Shown: positions 9,008-17,497 of the stretch, piece by piece
Layout of the letters: each line of letters begins with the position of its first letter
Position numbering within the stretch: the first letter of the stretch is position 1
Assembly: GCA_964616275.1 (NCBI GenBank)
Contig: CAZTUL010000002.1
Coordinates: forward strand, 5,312 to 69,311
Direction: 5' to 3'
Source of the DNA: CAYZJV01 sp964616275
GTDB lineage: Bacteria; Spirochaetota; Spirochaetia; Sphaerochaetales; Sphaerochaetaceae
DNA length: 64,000 bases
Position numbers and translations under genes: made by a program
Notes under the pieces: model-generated
The model's input: the letters and a program-made list of their open reading frames with translations, nothing else
The model's database searches: none
What the model was told of the DNA's origin: nothing

Positions 9008-10399
9008 ATGCATAATCAGACTATACTATTAAAAAATATCTACTCTCTTCTCACCGACTCCGCTAAGCCGGCGATCAGTGGGGCGGACCTGCTCATGCAG
9101 GGAGGAATAGTTTCCCAGATAGCACCGAATGGAGGTTTGAAAGCTCCCGATGGTGCACGAATTATTAATTGTTCATCGCATGTCGTACTTCCCGGTTTCG
9201 TGAATACTCACCACCACTTTTATCAGACTCTTACCCGGAATCATCCTGCAGTTCAGAATGCAGAACTCTTTGATTGGCTAAAATTCCTCTATAATGTGTG
9301 GAAGTATGTAGATGCAGATGGGATTTACTATTCTTCACTTCTTGCCATGGGCGAATTGTTAAAAACGGGTTGTACGTGTACCACTGATCATCATTATTTG
9401 TACCCTCGGGGATTCGATGGTGATTTGATGGGCGTTCAGTTTGCCGCAGCAGATGCGCTTGGCATGAGATTCAGTCCGACACGCGGGTCCATGTCTCTCA
9501 GTCAGAAAGATGGCGGTCTACCTCCCGATTCTGTCGTACAGACATCCGATGAAATTCTTGAGGATAGTGAACGAGTGATTACCCGGTATCATGATAATTC
9601 ACCCATGGCAATGCATAAAATTGTGCTAGCTCCATGCAGTCCTTTCAGTGTGACTAAGGAGCTTATGCGTGATAGTGCAAGACTTGCACGTACTCATGGA
9701 GTTCGATTGCATACTCACTTAGCTGAAACACGTGATGAAAATGACTTTTGCATTGAGATGTATGGTAAGCGTCCAGTTGCACTCATGCAGGAGTGCGAAT
9801 TGATCGGCCCTGATGTGTTCTACGCTCACGGTATCCATTTTAACGATGATGAATTACGCATTCTCGCTGAAACCGGAGCCCATGTTGCACATTGTCCTTC
9901 ATCAAATATGCGCCTTGGTTCTGGAATCTGTCGTGTTCAGGAGATGTTGGAGATGGGCATTAACGTGGGGATCGCAGTAGATGGTTCAGCTTCAAATGAT
10001 TCTTCAGATATGCTGGGAGAAGTCCGAAATGCACTGTTGCTGCAACGCGTACAAAAGGGGGCTGCGGCTCTTACAGCACGTCAGGCATTCACCATGGCAA
10101 GTGAAAATGGGGCAAAGATGCTGAACTTCTCACAGGTAGGAAAATTGGAGGAAGGGTGGGCAGCCGATGCGGCAATTTTCAATGTGCACCAGCTTCCGTA
10201 TGCGGGGTCGCTTTCAGATCCTGTAGCAGCTCTCCTCTTCTGTGGTTGTGATCATACCACTGACTATACAATAGTCCAAGGTAAAGTCGTTGTTGACAAT
10301 AGACGATTAGTCGGGTTTGATGAAGATGAGTTAGTGCAAAAAGCTAACGCAATTAGTAAGGAAATGCTCGCTAAAGCTGAGCGTAAGGAGGAGGTATGA
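9008..10399 (+). CDS. 8-oxoguanine deaminase-like amidohydrolase
   Basis: A 463-residue TrzN/AtzA-like amidohydrolase. Metal and catalytic motifs are NTHHHFYQTLTRN near residue 64, HTHLAETRDEND near 236, YAHGIHF near 274, HCPSSNMRLGSG near 297, and the Asp in AVDGSASNDSSD near 322. The residue pattern after the HxH motif and around the DHHYLYPRG stretch resembles 8-oxoguanine deaminases, which release ammonia from 8-oxoguanine to give urate. That product would enter the urate branch directly. Guanine deamination is a possible alternative. It starts at ATG 9008 with a G-rich site in the preceding stop region and overlaps ygfM by four bases. It differs clearly from SsnA at 2717. Confidence 0.78.
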   Translation: MHNQTILLKNIYSLLTDSAKPAISGADLLMQGGIVSQIAPNGGLKAPDGARIINCSSHVVLPGFVNTHHHFYQTLTRNHPAVQNAELFDWLKFLYNVWKYVDADGIYYSSLLAMGELLKTGCTCTTDHHYLYPRGFDGDLMGVQFAAADALGMRFSPTRGSMSLSQKDGGLPPDSVVQTSDEILEDSERVITRYHDNSPMAMHKIVLAPCSPFSVTKELMRDSARLARTHGVRLHTHLAETRDENDFCIEMYGKRPVALMQECELIGPDVFYAHGIHFNDDELRILAETGAHVAHCPSSNMRLGSGICRVQEMLEMGINVGIAVDGSASNDSSDMLGEVRNALLLQRVQKGAAALTARQAFTMASENGAKMLNFSQVGKLEEGWAADAAIFNVHQLPYAGSLSDPVAALLFCGCDHTTDYTIVQGKVVVDNRRLVGFDEDELVQKANAISKEMLAKAERKEEV

Positions 10400-11244
10400 T
10401 TACCGAATTCATACAAGTGAAATCACCGCAAGAGGCTGTACAAGCCAAGCATGCATTTGGTAACAATGGAGTATTTCTTGCCGGTGGAACCGAAGTCAAT
10501 CGATTAGGTTCATCGGTTCAAGGTTCCCGTGTTATATCGCTGAAGCAGGTAAATCTCAATAGTATCGAATCGCACGGTGATGTTGTTTCGATTGGTGCAA
10601 TGGTAACTTTTCAAGAGGCAATAGATCATCCGCTGATTCCCGGTTATATCAAAGAGGCTCTTCGTTTCTGTGCCTCTCGTACGCGACGTAATATGGCCAC
10701 AATCGGTGGAAATATTTCACTCAGTAGGGATGATTCGTATCTTCTTTCCACTTTGGTTGCAGCAAAGGCTCGTCTGATTCTTGCCGATATTACCCATGAT
10801 GGGGTGTATAATGAAGAGGATGTTCCAATTCGAGAATATCACGCTTTCCGTGAGCATTTTGCTGGCAGCCTTATTTTAAAGATTGTACTTAACAAGCCGC
10901 AGAGATTTGTAGCCTCCAGCAGGTTCGCACGAACAGCACAGAGCCCGGCTGCAGTCACCGTTTCATTCGGAGCAGATATTTCCAGCGGGTCGGCACATGA
11001 TGTTCGCATCTGTGCTGCAGTAAAGGGCAGTGGCGTATCTCGTCTGCTTCAGGTAGAGGAGAGTGTTTCCAATGGTCAACTTGCTGCACCTGAAGATGCA
11101 GCAACGCTTGTAGGAGCAGATATCGCTTTTATTGATGATATTACCGGTTCAGCAACCTATAAACGATACCTGCTTGGGACTGCAGTTGCCGAGTTATACC
11201 GAGCATGTCTCAGTGCTATGGACAAAGGAGAAGCTGCCATATGA
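10396..11244 (+). CDS. ygfM: YgfM, FAD-binding subunit partnering XdhD
   Basis: A 282-residue FAD-binding protein of the molybdenum hydroxylase medium-subunit family. It shows FLAGGTEVNR near residues 28-37 and ATIGGNISLSRDDSY near 98-112, in place of the usual GGN-CNASP-GD-P. It sits immediately before xdhD with ATGA overlap (11241-11244), the same pairing as ygfM-xdhD in E. coli. That supports a complex in which YgfM supplies FAD to XdhD. It starts at ATG 10396 within the end of the deaminase gene, behind AAGGAGG. The electron route through this pair is unclear because the partner's ferredoxin-like domain lacks cysteine ligands. Confidence 0.88.
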   Translation: MITEFIQVKSPQEAVQAKHAFGNNGVFLAGGTEVNRLGSSVQGSRVISLKQVNLNSIESHGDVVSIGAMVTFQEAIDHPLIPGYIKEALRFCASRTRRNMATIGGNISLSRDDSYLLSTLVAAKARLILADITHDGVYNEEDVPIREYHAFREHFAGSLILKIVLNKPQRFVASSRFARTAQSPAAVTVSFGADISSGSAHDVRICAAVKGSGVSRLLQVEESVSNGQLAAPEDAATLVGADIAFIDDITGSATYKRYLLGTAVAELYRACLSAMDKGEAAI

Positions 11245-14120
11245 TAATTCATTGTACCATAAATGGACGACCTGTCTCTGCTACGGTAGAGGCTCACGAT
11301 ACACTACGATCACTCTTGGTTCGTCTCGGGCATTTTGCCGTACGAGACAGTGATGACCGTGAAGGATTCGCAGGAAGCGATACCGTCCTCGTAGATGATA
11401 CTCCTGTGTATGCGAATCTCATGCTCGCTGCTGAGTTGGATGGTGCCGAGATCCGTACTCCAGATTCACTTGCACAAGGTGGAGAGCTCACAATCGTGCA
11501 ACAGGCTATGATTGATGCAGGGATCGTACAATCTGCCTACAATGCACCAGCAGCAGCACTCCTACTCACCTGGTTGCTTGAACATTATCCTAATCCAACT
11601 CGAGAGGATGTAAAGGACGTATTATCGGGTATATTCGTAAGAGATGCCGGTTACGAACACTACTTCCTTGCTGTTGAATTAGCGAAGGAACGCATGGCTC
11701 AGGGATCCTATTCAAGTACGATTGCCCCCGAATTTCGTGACCATCTCAGCTATATAGGAAAGGTTAAACCCAAGGTGGATGCACGACAGCTGGTAGCCGG
11801 ATGGAAATCGTTTGTAGAAGATCGTGTTGAACCGGGAGCTTGTTCTCTTATCATGCTGCGAAGCCCTCACGCTCATGCCTATATCACAAAAATTGATACA
11901 TCTGAAGCTGAGAAAATGTCTGGGGTTGTTGCCATTATTACTGCAGAAAACTGTCCCGATGTATTCTACATGTCTGCAGGTCAGGGAAATCCTGAGCCAT
12001 CGCCATATGATAGGCGTCTTTTCAACTGGAAGGTTCGCCATGTAGGAGACCGGGTTGCTGCAATTGTTGCTGAAACTGAGGAACAGGCTTGTGCTGCACG
12101 CGATAAAATTCGAGTTGAGTACGATGTTCTCTCACCCATCTTCACCGTTGAAGAGGCAATGGATCCCGATGCACCAATTGTGCAGAACGGAGTTGCAGAA
12201 TACCTTAGCGGAGCTCCTGATAATCTTGAACAATACAACCAGGGGGTTGATCCACGTGAAGGAAAGGTAATTTATCCATTCCCATTACATGCAGATATTC
12301 GACACAATGTGGCCGCAGCTGCTCATGGAGCTATTGGTGATGTGGAGAAAGGATTTGCCGATGCAGATACTGTTATTGAACGGACATACCAGAGCTCGCA
12401 GATTCAGTGCACGCCTCTTGAGCCACATATTGTATACACCAAAATAGATAATGACCGACTCGTAGTTCATGCTTCAACGCAAGTTCCCTTTCACCTTCGC
12501 CGTATCGTAGCAAAAGTGTGTGGAATTGACGAGAATAAAATTCATGTAATCAAAGAGAAGGTAGGGGGTGGATACGGATCCAAGCAGGATATTCTGGTGG
12601 AAGATGTCGCCGGTTACGCCACTTGGCTTACAAGAAGACCGATTTTATATCGGAATACTCGCGAAGAAGAGTTTATTGCAAATAGTACACGCCATCCTAT
12701 GAGAGTGACTGTGAAAATGGGAGCAAAAAAGGATGGAACCCTCACAGCTGTCTATATGGATGTTCGGGCGAATACAGGACCTTACGGGAATCACTGTCTC
12801 ACCGTTCCTATGAATGCCTGTTCAAAGACTCTTCCGTTGCTGAATTGTCCCAATATGAAGTTTGATGTTACTACATACTATACAAATATTCCTCCTACTG
12901 GAGCATATCAGGGGTATGGTGCACCAAAGGGCTCTTATGCATTAATGACCAGCATGGCTGAGATGGCAGATGCTATAGGGGTGGATCCTCTTGAATTTGC
13001 CAAGAAGAATCATGTTGAACGTGGGTTCATGCTTGAAATTTTGAAGAGTCTCGGAGAAGGACGTGAGGGAACCGTAGTACCCGTTGGCAGTTGCGGACTT
13101 CGTAAAGCCCTTGACCAGGGTGCCGAGATGATTTCATGGGGAAGAAAAGAGACATCTGATGACCCTGATTGGAAAATTGGGAAAGGTTTTGCCATGATTC
13201 AGCAGGGTTCCGGGCTTCCGGGACTCGATCATTCCACTTGTGATGTCGTAATGAATACCGATGGAACATTCATGGTGCATAGTGGTGGAAGTGATCTTGG
13301 AACAGGGTTGGACACCATTAGTGTCAAGTGTGTGAGTGAAGTCATGTGTGTCCCAATGGAAAAAGTATCGATTCTATCAGGTGATACAGACAATACCATG
13401 TTCGATACTGGTGCATATGCGTCAAGCGGTACCTACTTCTCTGGAAACGCAACATTGAAAGCGGCGTTACATTTGAAAGAGAAAGTACTTGCTGAGGCTG
13501 CACTCCAGATGAATGAAGATATCGGCAATCTGGAGCTGAGAGCCCCAGGTGAGATTGTTTCCACCAAGAGTGGAAAGAGACTCTCATACGCTACGCTCAG
13601 CCATGATGCAACAACTGGAGTCGGAAGAGGTCAACTGGTTGGCTATGGTTCATTTGTGACCAATAATGCCGCTATTCCATATGGTGCCCATTTTGCTCAA
13701 GTTGCAGTGAATGTGAAGACCGGTCAAGTGAAGGTTCAGAAATTCTACGCACTACAGGATGCGGGAACTCCAATAAATCCGGAACTTGCACTGTGTCAGA
13801 TGTATGGGGCAGCTTTCAAATCAATTGGACACTCGCTCTATGAAAATTTAATTTTAGATGAGAAGGGTTTCTGTCTTACATCAAATTTCACTACGTATGG
13901 TGTTCCTATGACCAGTGAAATCCCCGATGATTTTAAGGCAGTCCTAATTGACGAGGATGATGAGTTTGGGCCGTTTGGTGCAAAATCAATTAGTGAGATT
14001 GCAACGAATGGTGCTGCTCCAGCTCTCGCAAATGCTATTCACGATGCTGTTGGCGTATGGATTCGTTCATGGCCTTTTACTCCCGAGAAGATTCTGCGGG
14101 AAATGGGAAAAATTTCCTAA
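11241..14120 (+). CDS. xdhD: XdhD-type fused molybdenum hydroxylase (putative hypoxanthine/purine hydroxylase)
   Basis: 959 residues, close to the roughly 956 of E. coli XdhD. The layout is an N-terminal 2Fe-2S-like domain (about 1-155) followed by a Mo-binding large subunit. Visible Mo motifs are GGGYGSKQD near 442, YQGYGAPKG near 556, GGSDLGTGLDT near 681, and GPFGAKSISE near 910 with the catalytic Glu. The N-terminal domain keeps the fold-defining spacing (EGFAGSDTVLVDD) but holds only one Cys, at residue 5, so it cannot bind two clusters. I recall the same loss in E. coli XdhD. I chose ATG 11241 because it overlaps the ygfM stop; a start 12 codons upstream has no ribosome site. The gene ends a long co-directional run and is followed by a terminator. 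Confidence 0.9.
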   Translation: MIIHCTINGRPVSATVEAHDTLRSLLVRLGHFAVRDSDDREGFAGSDTVLVDDTPVYANLMLAAELDGAEIRTPDSLAQGGELTIVQQAMIDAGIVQSAYNAPAAALLLTWLLEHYPNPTREDVKDVLSGIFVRDAGYEHYFLAVELAKERMAQGSYSSTIAPEFRDHLSYIGKVKPKVDARQLVAGWKSFVEDRVEPGACSLIMLRSPHAHAYITKIDTSEAEKMSGVVAIITAENCPDVFYMSAGQGNPEPSPYDRRLFNWKVRHVGDRVAAIVAETEEQACAARDKIRVEYDVLSPIFTVEEAMDPDAPIVQNGVAEYLSGAPDNLEQYNQGVDPREGKVIYPFPLHADIRHNVAAAAHGAIGDVEKGFADADTVIERTYQSSQIQCTPLEPHIVYTKIDNDRLVVHASTQVPFHLRRIVAKVCGIDENKIHVIKEKVGGGYGSKQDILVEDVAGYATWLTRRPILYRNTREEEFIANSTRHPMRVTVKMGAKKDGTLTAVYMDVRANTGPYGNHCLTVPMNACSKTLPLLNCPNMKFDVTTYYTNIPPTGAYQGYGAPKGSYALMTSMAEMADAIGVDPLEFAKKNHVERGFMLEILKSLGEGREGTVVPVGSCGLRKALDQGAEMISWGRKETSDDPDWKIGKGFAMIQQGSGLPGLDHSTCDVVMNTDGTFMVHSGGSDLGTGLDTISVKCVSEVMCVPMEKVSILSGDTDNTMFDTGAYASSGTYFSGNATLKAALHLKEKVLAEAALQMNEDIGNLELRAPGEIVSTKSGKRLSYATLSHDATTGVGRGQLVGYGSFVTNNAAIPYGAHFAQVAVNVKTGQVKVQKFYALQDAGTPINPELALCQMYGAAFKSIGHSLYENLILDEKGFCLTSNFTTYGVPMTSEIPDDFKAVLIDEDDEFGPFGAKSISEIATNGAAPALANAIHDAVGVWIRSWPFTPEKILREMGKIS

Positions 14121-14142
14121 TCAGTATTCAGAATTGTATATA

Positions 14143-14174
14143 GATAAGCTCTCCGAAAGGGGAGCTTATCTTAT
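14143..14174 (+). terminator. Terminator after xdhD
   Basis: A 12-bp stem (GATAAGCTCTCC, 14143-14154, with GGGGAGCTTATC, 14159-14170; one wobble) is closed by a GAAA tetraloop and followed by TTAT. The U-tract is short, so termination may be partial. It separates the xdhD transcript from the ygeW promoter. Confidence 0.7.
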
Positions 14175-14183
14175 AGGTAAAAT

Positions 14184-14199
14184 GCAACAAAATGCAACA
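14184..14199 (+). repeat. Tandem GCAACA pair before the ygeW promoter (candidate operator)
   Basis: Two GCAACA hexamers at 14184-14189 and 14194-14199 lie inside a tandem AATGCAACAA decamer, ending 7 bases before the -35 box. A ten-base step places both on the same face of the helix, as for a dimeric activator or repressor. The complementary pair TGTTGC-N4-TGTTGC sits at the same place before ade (15622-15637). Confidence 0.5.
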
Positions 14200-14206
14200 A
14201 AATTTG

Positions 14207-14235
14207 TAGACACCATATGAGCTGCATGCTATACT
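14207..14235 (+). promoter_or_regulatory. Sigma-70-type promoter of ygeW
   Basis: The -35 box TAGACA (14207-14212), a spacer of exactly 17 bases, and the -10 box TATACT (14230-14235) precede ygeW by 40 bases. Each box matches consensus at five of six and four to five of six positions. Confidence 0.65.
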
Positions 14236-14275
14236 TTGACTCGGACATATCCCATACATTTCACATGGAGGATTT

Positions 14276-15475
14276 ATGAAAGACATAACCACAATAAAAA
14301 AAATGATTGAAGAACTACAGGGTTTAGAGACCCAGAACATGTATTTGAACGATTTCTTTCACACATGGAAGGAGAGCGACGATGAAATTGCAGCAACCTT
14401 CGCTGTAGCAGAGATTCTTCGTGCCATGCGGGAACAGAATATATCAAGCAAGGTATTTGAAAGCGGCCTCGGAATTTCAATATTCCGCGACAATTCTACG
14501 AGAACACGTTTTAGCTTTGCCAGTGCCTGTAATATGCTTGGTCTCGAGGTTCAGGACCTAGATGAAAAGACCAGCCAGATTGCCCATGGAGAGACTGTGA
14601 GAGAGACAGCGAATATGGTTTCATTCATGGCAGATGTGATCGGCATTCGAGATGACATGTATATTGGCAAGGGGCACACCTATATGAAAGAGGTTGCAAC
14701 TGCTGTTCAGGAAGGATATGAAGATGGAGTTTTAGAACAGCGACCGACTCTGGTGAATCTTCAGTGCGATATTGATCATCCGACTCAATCCATGGCCGAT
14801 ATGCTGCATGTGATTAACCACTTTGGTGGTGTGGAAAATCTTAAAGGAAAGAAGGTTGCTATGACTTGGGCTTATAGTCCCTCCTACGGTAAGCCTTTAA
14901 GTGTTCCCCAGGGAATAATCGGCCTCTTTACTCGGTTTGGTATGGATGTGGTTCTTGCTCATCCTGAAGGCTATAACGTGATGCCTGAAGTCGAAGAAGT
15001 TGCTAAAGAAAACGCAACGAAGTCGGGTGGAACCTATAAGCGTGTTGCAACCATGGAAGAGGCCTTCCAGGATGCAGATATCGTCTATCCGAAGAGCTGG
15101 GCTCCCTTTGCAGTCATGGAAGAGAGAACTCAATTAGTTGGCGATGGTAAATTTGAAGAATTGAAGGATCTCGAGAAGCGTTGTCTGCTCAATAATGCAA
15201 AACACAAAGATTGGGAATGCACCGAAGAACTCATGAAGAAAACCAAAGATGGAAAGGCTCTTTACATGCACTGTCTCCCTGCAGATATTACCTCGGTGAG
15301 CTGTAAGGAAGGTGAGGTAGAAGCTTCAGTTTTTGACCGGTATCGTGTGCCTTTGTACAAAGAAGCTTCCTATAAGCCATACATTATTGCAGCAATGATA
15401 TTCCTTGCAAAATTCCAGAATCCGAGTGCAAAACTTAACGAACTGTTAGAGGCAGCCAAAAAGCGCATCAGCTAA
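14276..15475 (+). CDS. ygeW: YgeW knotted carbamoyltransferase
   Basis: A 399-residue member of the aspartate/ornithine carbamoyltransferase superfamily. Carbamoyl-phosphate motifs are seen as STRTRFSFA near residue 75, HPTQSMADMLH near 167, and HCLPAD near 340. The length and the inserted segments fit the knotted YgeW branch rather than OTCase or ATCase. Members occur with ygeY, ygfK and xdhD. In urate degradation YgeW is proposed to handle a ureido intermediate, possibly releasing carbamoyl phosphate from which ATP can be recovered; this is not settled. It starts at ATG 14276 with GGAGG upstream, has its own promoter, and is followed by a strong terminator, so it is a single-gene transcript. 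Confidence 0.9.
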   Translation: MKDITTIKKMIEELQGLETQNMYLNDFFHTWKESDDEIAATFAVAEILRAMREQNISSKVFESGLGISIFRDNSTRTRFSFASACNMLGLEVQDLDEKTSQIAHGETVRETANMVSFMADVIGIRDDMYIGKGHTYMKEVATAVQEGYEDGVLEQRPTLVNLQCDIDHPTQSMADMLHVINHFGGVENLKGKKVAMTWAYSPSYGKPLSVPQGIIGLFTRFGMDVVLAHPEGYNVMPEVEEVAKENATKSGGTYKRVATMEEAFQDADIVYPKSWAPFAVMEERTQLVGDGKFEELKDLEKRCLLNNAKHKDWECTEELMKKTKDGKALYMHCLPADITSVSCKEGEVEASVFDRYRVPLYKEASYKPYIIAAMIFLAKFQNPSAKLNELLEAAKKRIS

Positions 15476-15499
15476 TTGTTTCAATCGTTTCACAATGAC

Positions 15500-15545
15500 A
15501 TATATCCCGGTGGTGCTTAGCGTACCCCGGGATATATTGTTTTTA
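15500..15545 (+). terminator. Terminator after ygeW
   Basis: An 11-bp perfect stem pairs ATATATCCCGG (15500-15510) with CCGGGATATAT (15527-15537). A run of T follows (15538-15544, one G). This is a classical intrinsic terminator. Confidence 0.85.
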
Positions 15546-15621
15546 CGCCCTTAGAACCAGAATAATCGATGAAATTGTGTGAATCACGTTCCCCGTCTGA
15601 GTGATAATCACAACTGGAGTT

Positions 15622-15637
15622 TGTTGCTGATTGTTGC
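15622..15637 (+). repeat. Tandem TGTTGC pair before the ade promoter (candidate operator)
   Basis: TGTTGC occurs at 15622-15627 and 15632-15637, a ten-base step, ending 8 bases before the ade -35 box. It is the reverse complement of the GCAACA pair before ygeW and sits at almost the same distance from its promoter. It may be the binding site of a shared purine- or molybdenum-responsive regulator, whose gene I do not see in the window. Confidence 0.5.
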
Positions 15638-15645
15638 AATTTTAC

Positions 15646-15674
15646 TTGTCCCTCTTCTTGCCTAATGGTATCCT
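15646..15674 (+). promoter_or_regulatory. Probable promoter of ade
   Basis: TTGTCC (15646-15651), a 17-base spacer, and TATCCT (15669-15674) lie just before the AAAAGGAG ribosome site of ade. The match is moderate (four of six in each box), which suits an activated promoter. Confidence 0.45.
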
Positions 15675-15697
15675 TCTAAAAAGGAGACTGATGTTAT

Positions 15698-17422
15698 ATG
15701 AATGCGGATGTTCGTAAACGTTTGATAGCAGTGGCGGCAGGACGTCAAGAAGCAGATTTAGTTATTTCGAATGCTCAAGTGGTGGATGTGTACTCCGGAA
15801 CAGTTAGGCATGCCGATATTGCTATTGCAGATGGATACATTGCCGGAGTGGGCTCGTACGAAGGAAAAGAAACATTCGATGTGCATGGGGATTACGTACT
15901 TCCAGGTTTAATTGATAGTCATGTGCATATAGAATCGGCATTGGTGGATCCCGCATCATTTTCAGATCTGGTAGTACCTCGTGGAACAACAACTGTCATA
16001 GCCGACCCTCATGAAATCTGTAATGTATGTGGACTCGCAGGGTTGGATTATATGATTGAGTCAGCAAAGCATCTTCCCCTCGATATTTTTTACATGTTAC
16101 CTTCCTGTGTCCCGGCTACTTTTTTCGAACATGCAGGGGCAATACTTGATGCTCAATCTCTTTCTCAACGGATAGAACATGAACGTGTGCTCGGTCTCGG
16201 TGAGATGATGGATATGGTCGGAACAGTAAATGGAGATGATCATATTATCGATAAATTGGCTGTTGCAGATCGAACAGGGAAATTGATAGATGGACATGCT
16301 CCTGGACTGCATGGGCGTGAGTTATGTGCATATGCAGCTGCTGGAATACACACCGATCATGAGTGTGCTACCCCTGAAGAACTGCAGGAACGCATATCTT
16401 CTGGTATGTATGTACTCTTACGCGAAGGTTCGGCATGTAAAGATCTAAAAAATCTTTTGCCCGGAGTAACTGCTGAGAATGCCCATATGTGTCTCTTTTG
16501 TACCGATGATCGACAGCCACGAAGTATTCTGGAACATGGCCATATTGATAATCACCTACGCATTGCAGTCTCTGAGGGACTTGATCCCATCCTCGCAATA
16601 CGAATGGCTACTATGCATGCCGCTCAATGTTTTCGGCTGTATGATAGAGGTGCCATTGCACCCGGTAAGCGAGCAGATATTATTACTGTTAATAATCTTA
16701 CAGATTTTACTGTCAACCATGTGTTCACACAGGGTATACGATATGTTCCTCCCACTACAGAGATAGAAAGACCGATATCACCGAGTGTAAGCGGTCGAGT
16801 CAATATTGGAGCTTTTAGTGTTGATTCCTTGCGGTTATCGCTTAAATCCACTCATGTGCGAGTCATTGAAGTAACCCCCGGATCTGTAGTAACCACAGAA
16901 GGAAATGCTCAAATAGAGCTGGATAACTCAGGATACTATAGTCACAACCCTGAGATGGATATCGTTAAGCTGGCTGTAGTTGAACGGCATGAAGGAACTG
17001 GAAATGTAGGCCTGGCACTGTTGAGGGGATACGGGATTTCAGGTGGGGCGATAGCTACTACCATTGCACACGATTCACACAACATCATTGTGGCAGGCGA
17101 TACTGACGATGACATGGCTCTTGCTGTTACTACACTGGAAAAATTAGGTGGTGGCATTGTGATGGTTCGACGAGGAGTTGTTCTTGATTCGCTTCCTTTG
17201 CCGATTGCTGGGTTAATGACACCGAGAGGTGGGTCGTTTGTGCAGGAGAAGTTTCAAACAATGCATACGCTCGCAGTCCAAAAGCTCCATGTACATAAGG
17301 ATATTGATCCTTTTATGACGTTAAGCTTCATGGCACTACCGGTCATACCTCACCTTAAGGTAACCGATATGGGATTGTTCGATGTAGATGCTTTTACGTT
17401 CGTTCCTCTCGAGTTAGCCTGA
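15698..17422 (+). CDS. ade: Adenine deaminase
   Basis: A 574-residue Ade-type amidohydrolase (EC 3.5.4.2), converting adenine to hypoxanthine and ammonia. Motifs include the metal site DSHVHIESALVDP near residue 74, the following ADPHEICNVCG near 107, LGLGEMMDM near 166, DGHAPGLHG near 198, and TDHECATPEE near 220. The C-terminal adenine-deaminase domain runs to the end (SFMALPVIPHLKVTD). Length is normal for the family. ATG 15698 has AAGGAG upstream. It has its own promoter and a bidirectional terminator behind it. With the purine permease on the opposite strand it forms an entry route: uptake of adenine, then deamination to hypoxanthine for the molybdenum hydroxylases. Confidence 0.96.
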   Translation: MNADVRKRLIAVAAGRQEADLVISNAQVVDVYSGTVRHADIAIADGYIAGVGSYEGKETFDVHGDYVLPGLIDSHVHIESALVDPASFSDLVVPRGTTTVIADPHEICNVCGLAGLDYMIESAKHLPLDIFYMLPSCVPATFFEHAGAILDAQSLSQRIEHERVLGLGEMMDMVGTVNGDDHIIDKLAVADRTGKLIDGHAPGLHGRELCAYAAAGIHTDHECATPEELQERISSGMYVLLREGSACKDLKNLLPGVTAENAHMCLFCTDDRQPRSILEHGHIDNHLRIAVSEGLDPILAIRMATMHAAQCFRLYDRGAIAPGKRADIITVNNLTDFTVNHVFTQGIRYVPPTTEIERPISPSVSGRVNIGAFSVDSLRLSLKSTHVRVIEVTPGSVVTTEGNAQIELDNSGYYSHNPEMDIVKLAVVERHEGTGNVGLALLRGYGISGGAIATTIAHDSHNIIVAGDTDDDMALAVTTLEKLGGGIVMVRRGVVLDSLPLPIAGLMTPRGGSFVQEKFQTMHTLAVQKLHVHKDIDPFMTLSFMALPVIPHLKVTDMGLFDVDAFTFVPLELA

Positions 17423-17445
17423 GCGTTCAATACTCGTTCTTAAGT

Positions 17446-17478
17446 AAAAAATCCGCACCATGACAGTGCGGATTTTTT
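17446..17478. terminator. Bidirectional terminator between ade and the purine permease
   Basis: The inverted repeat AAAAAATCCGCAC (17446-17458) pairs with GTGCGGATTTTTT (17466-17478) around a 7-base loop. It gives a T-run on either strand, so it serves both convergent genes. Confidence 0.88.
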
Positions 17479-17497
17479 ATTAATTGAAATTATGATG

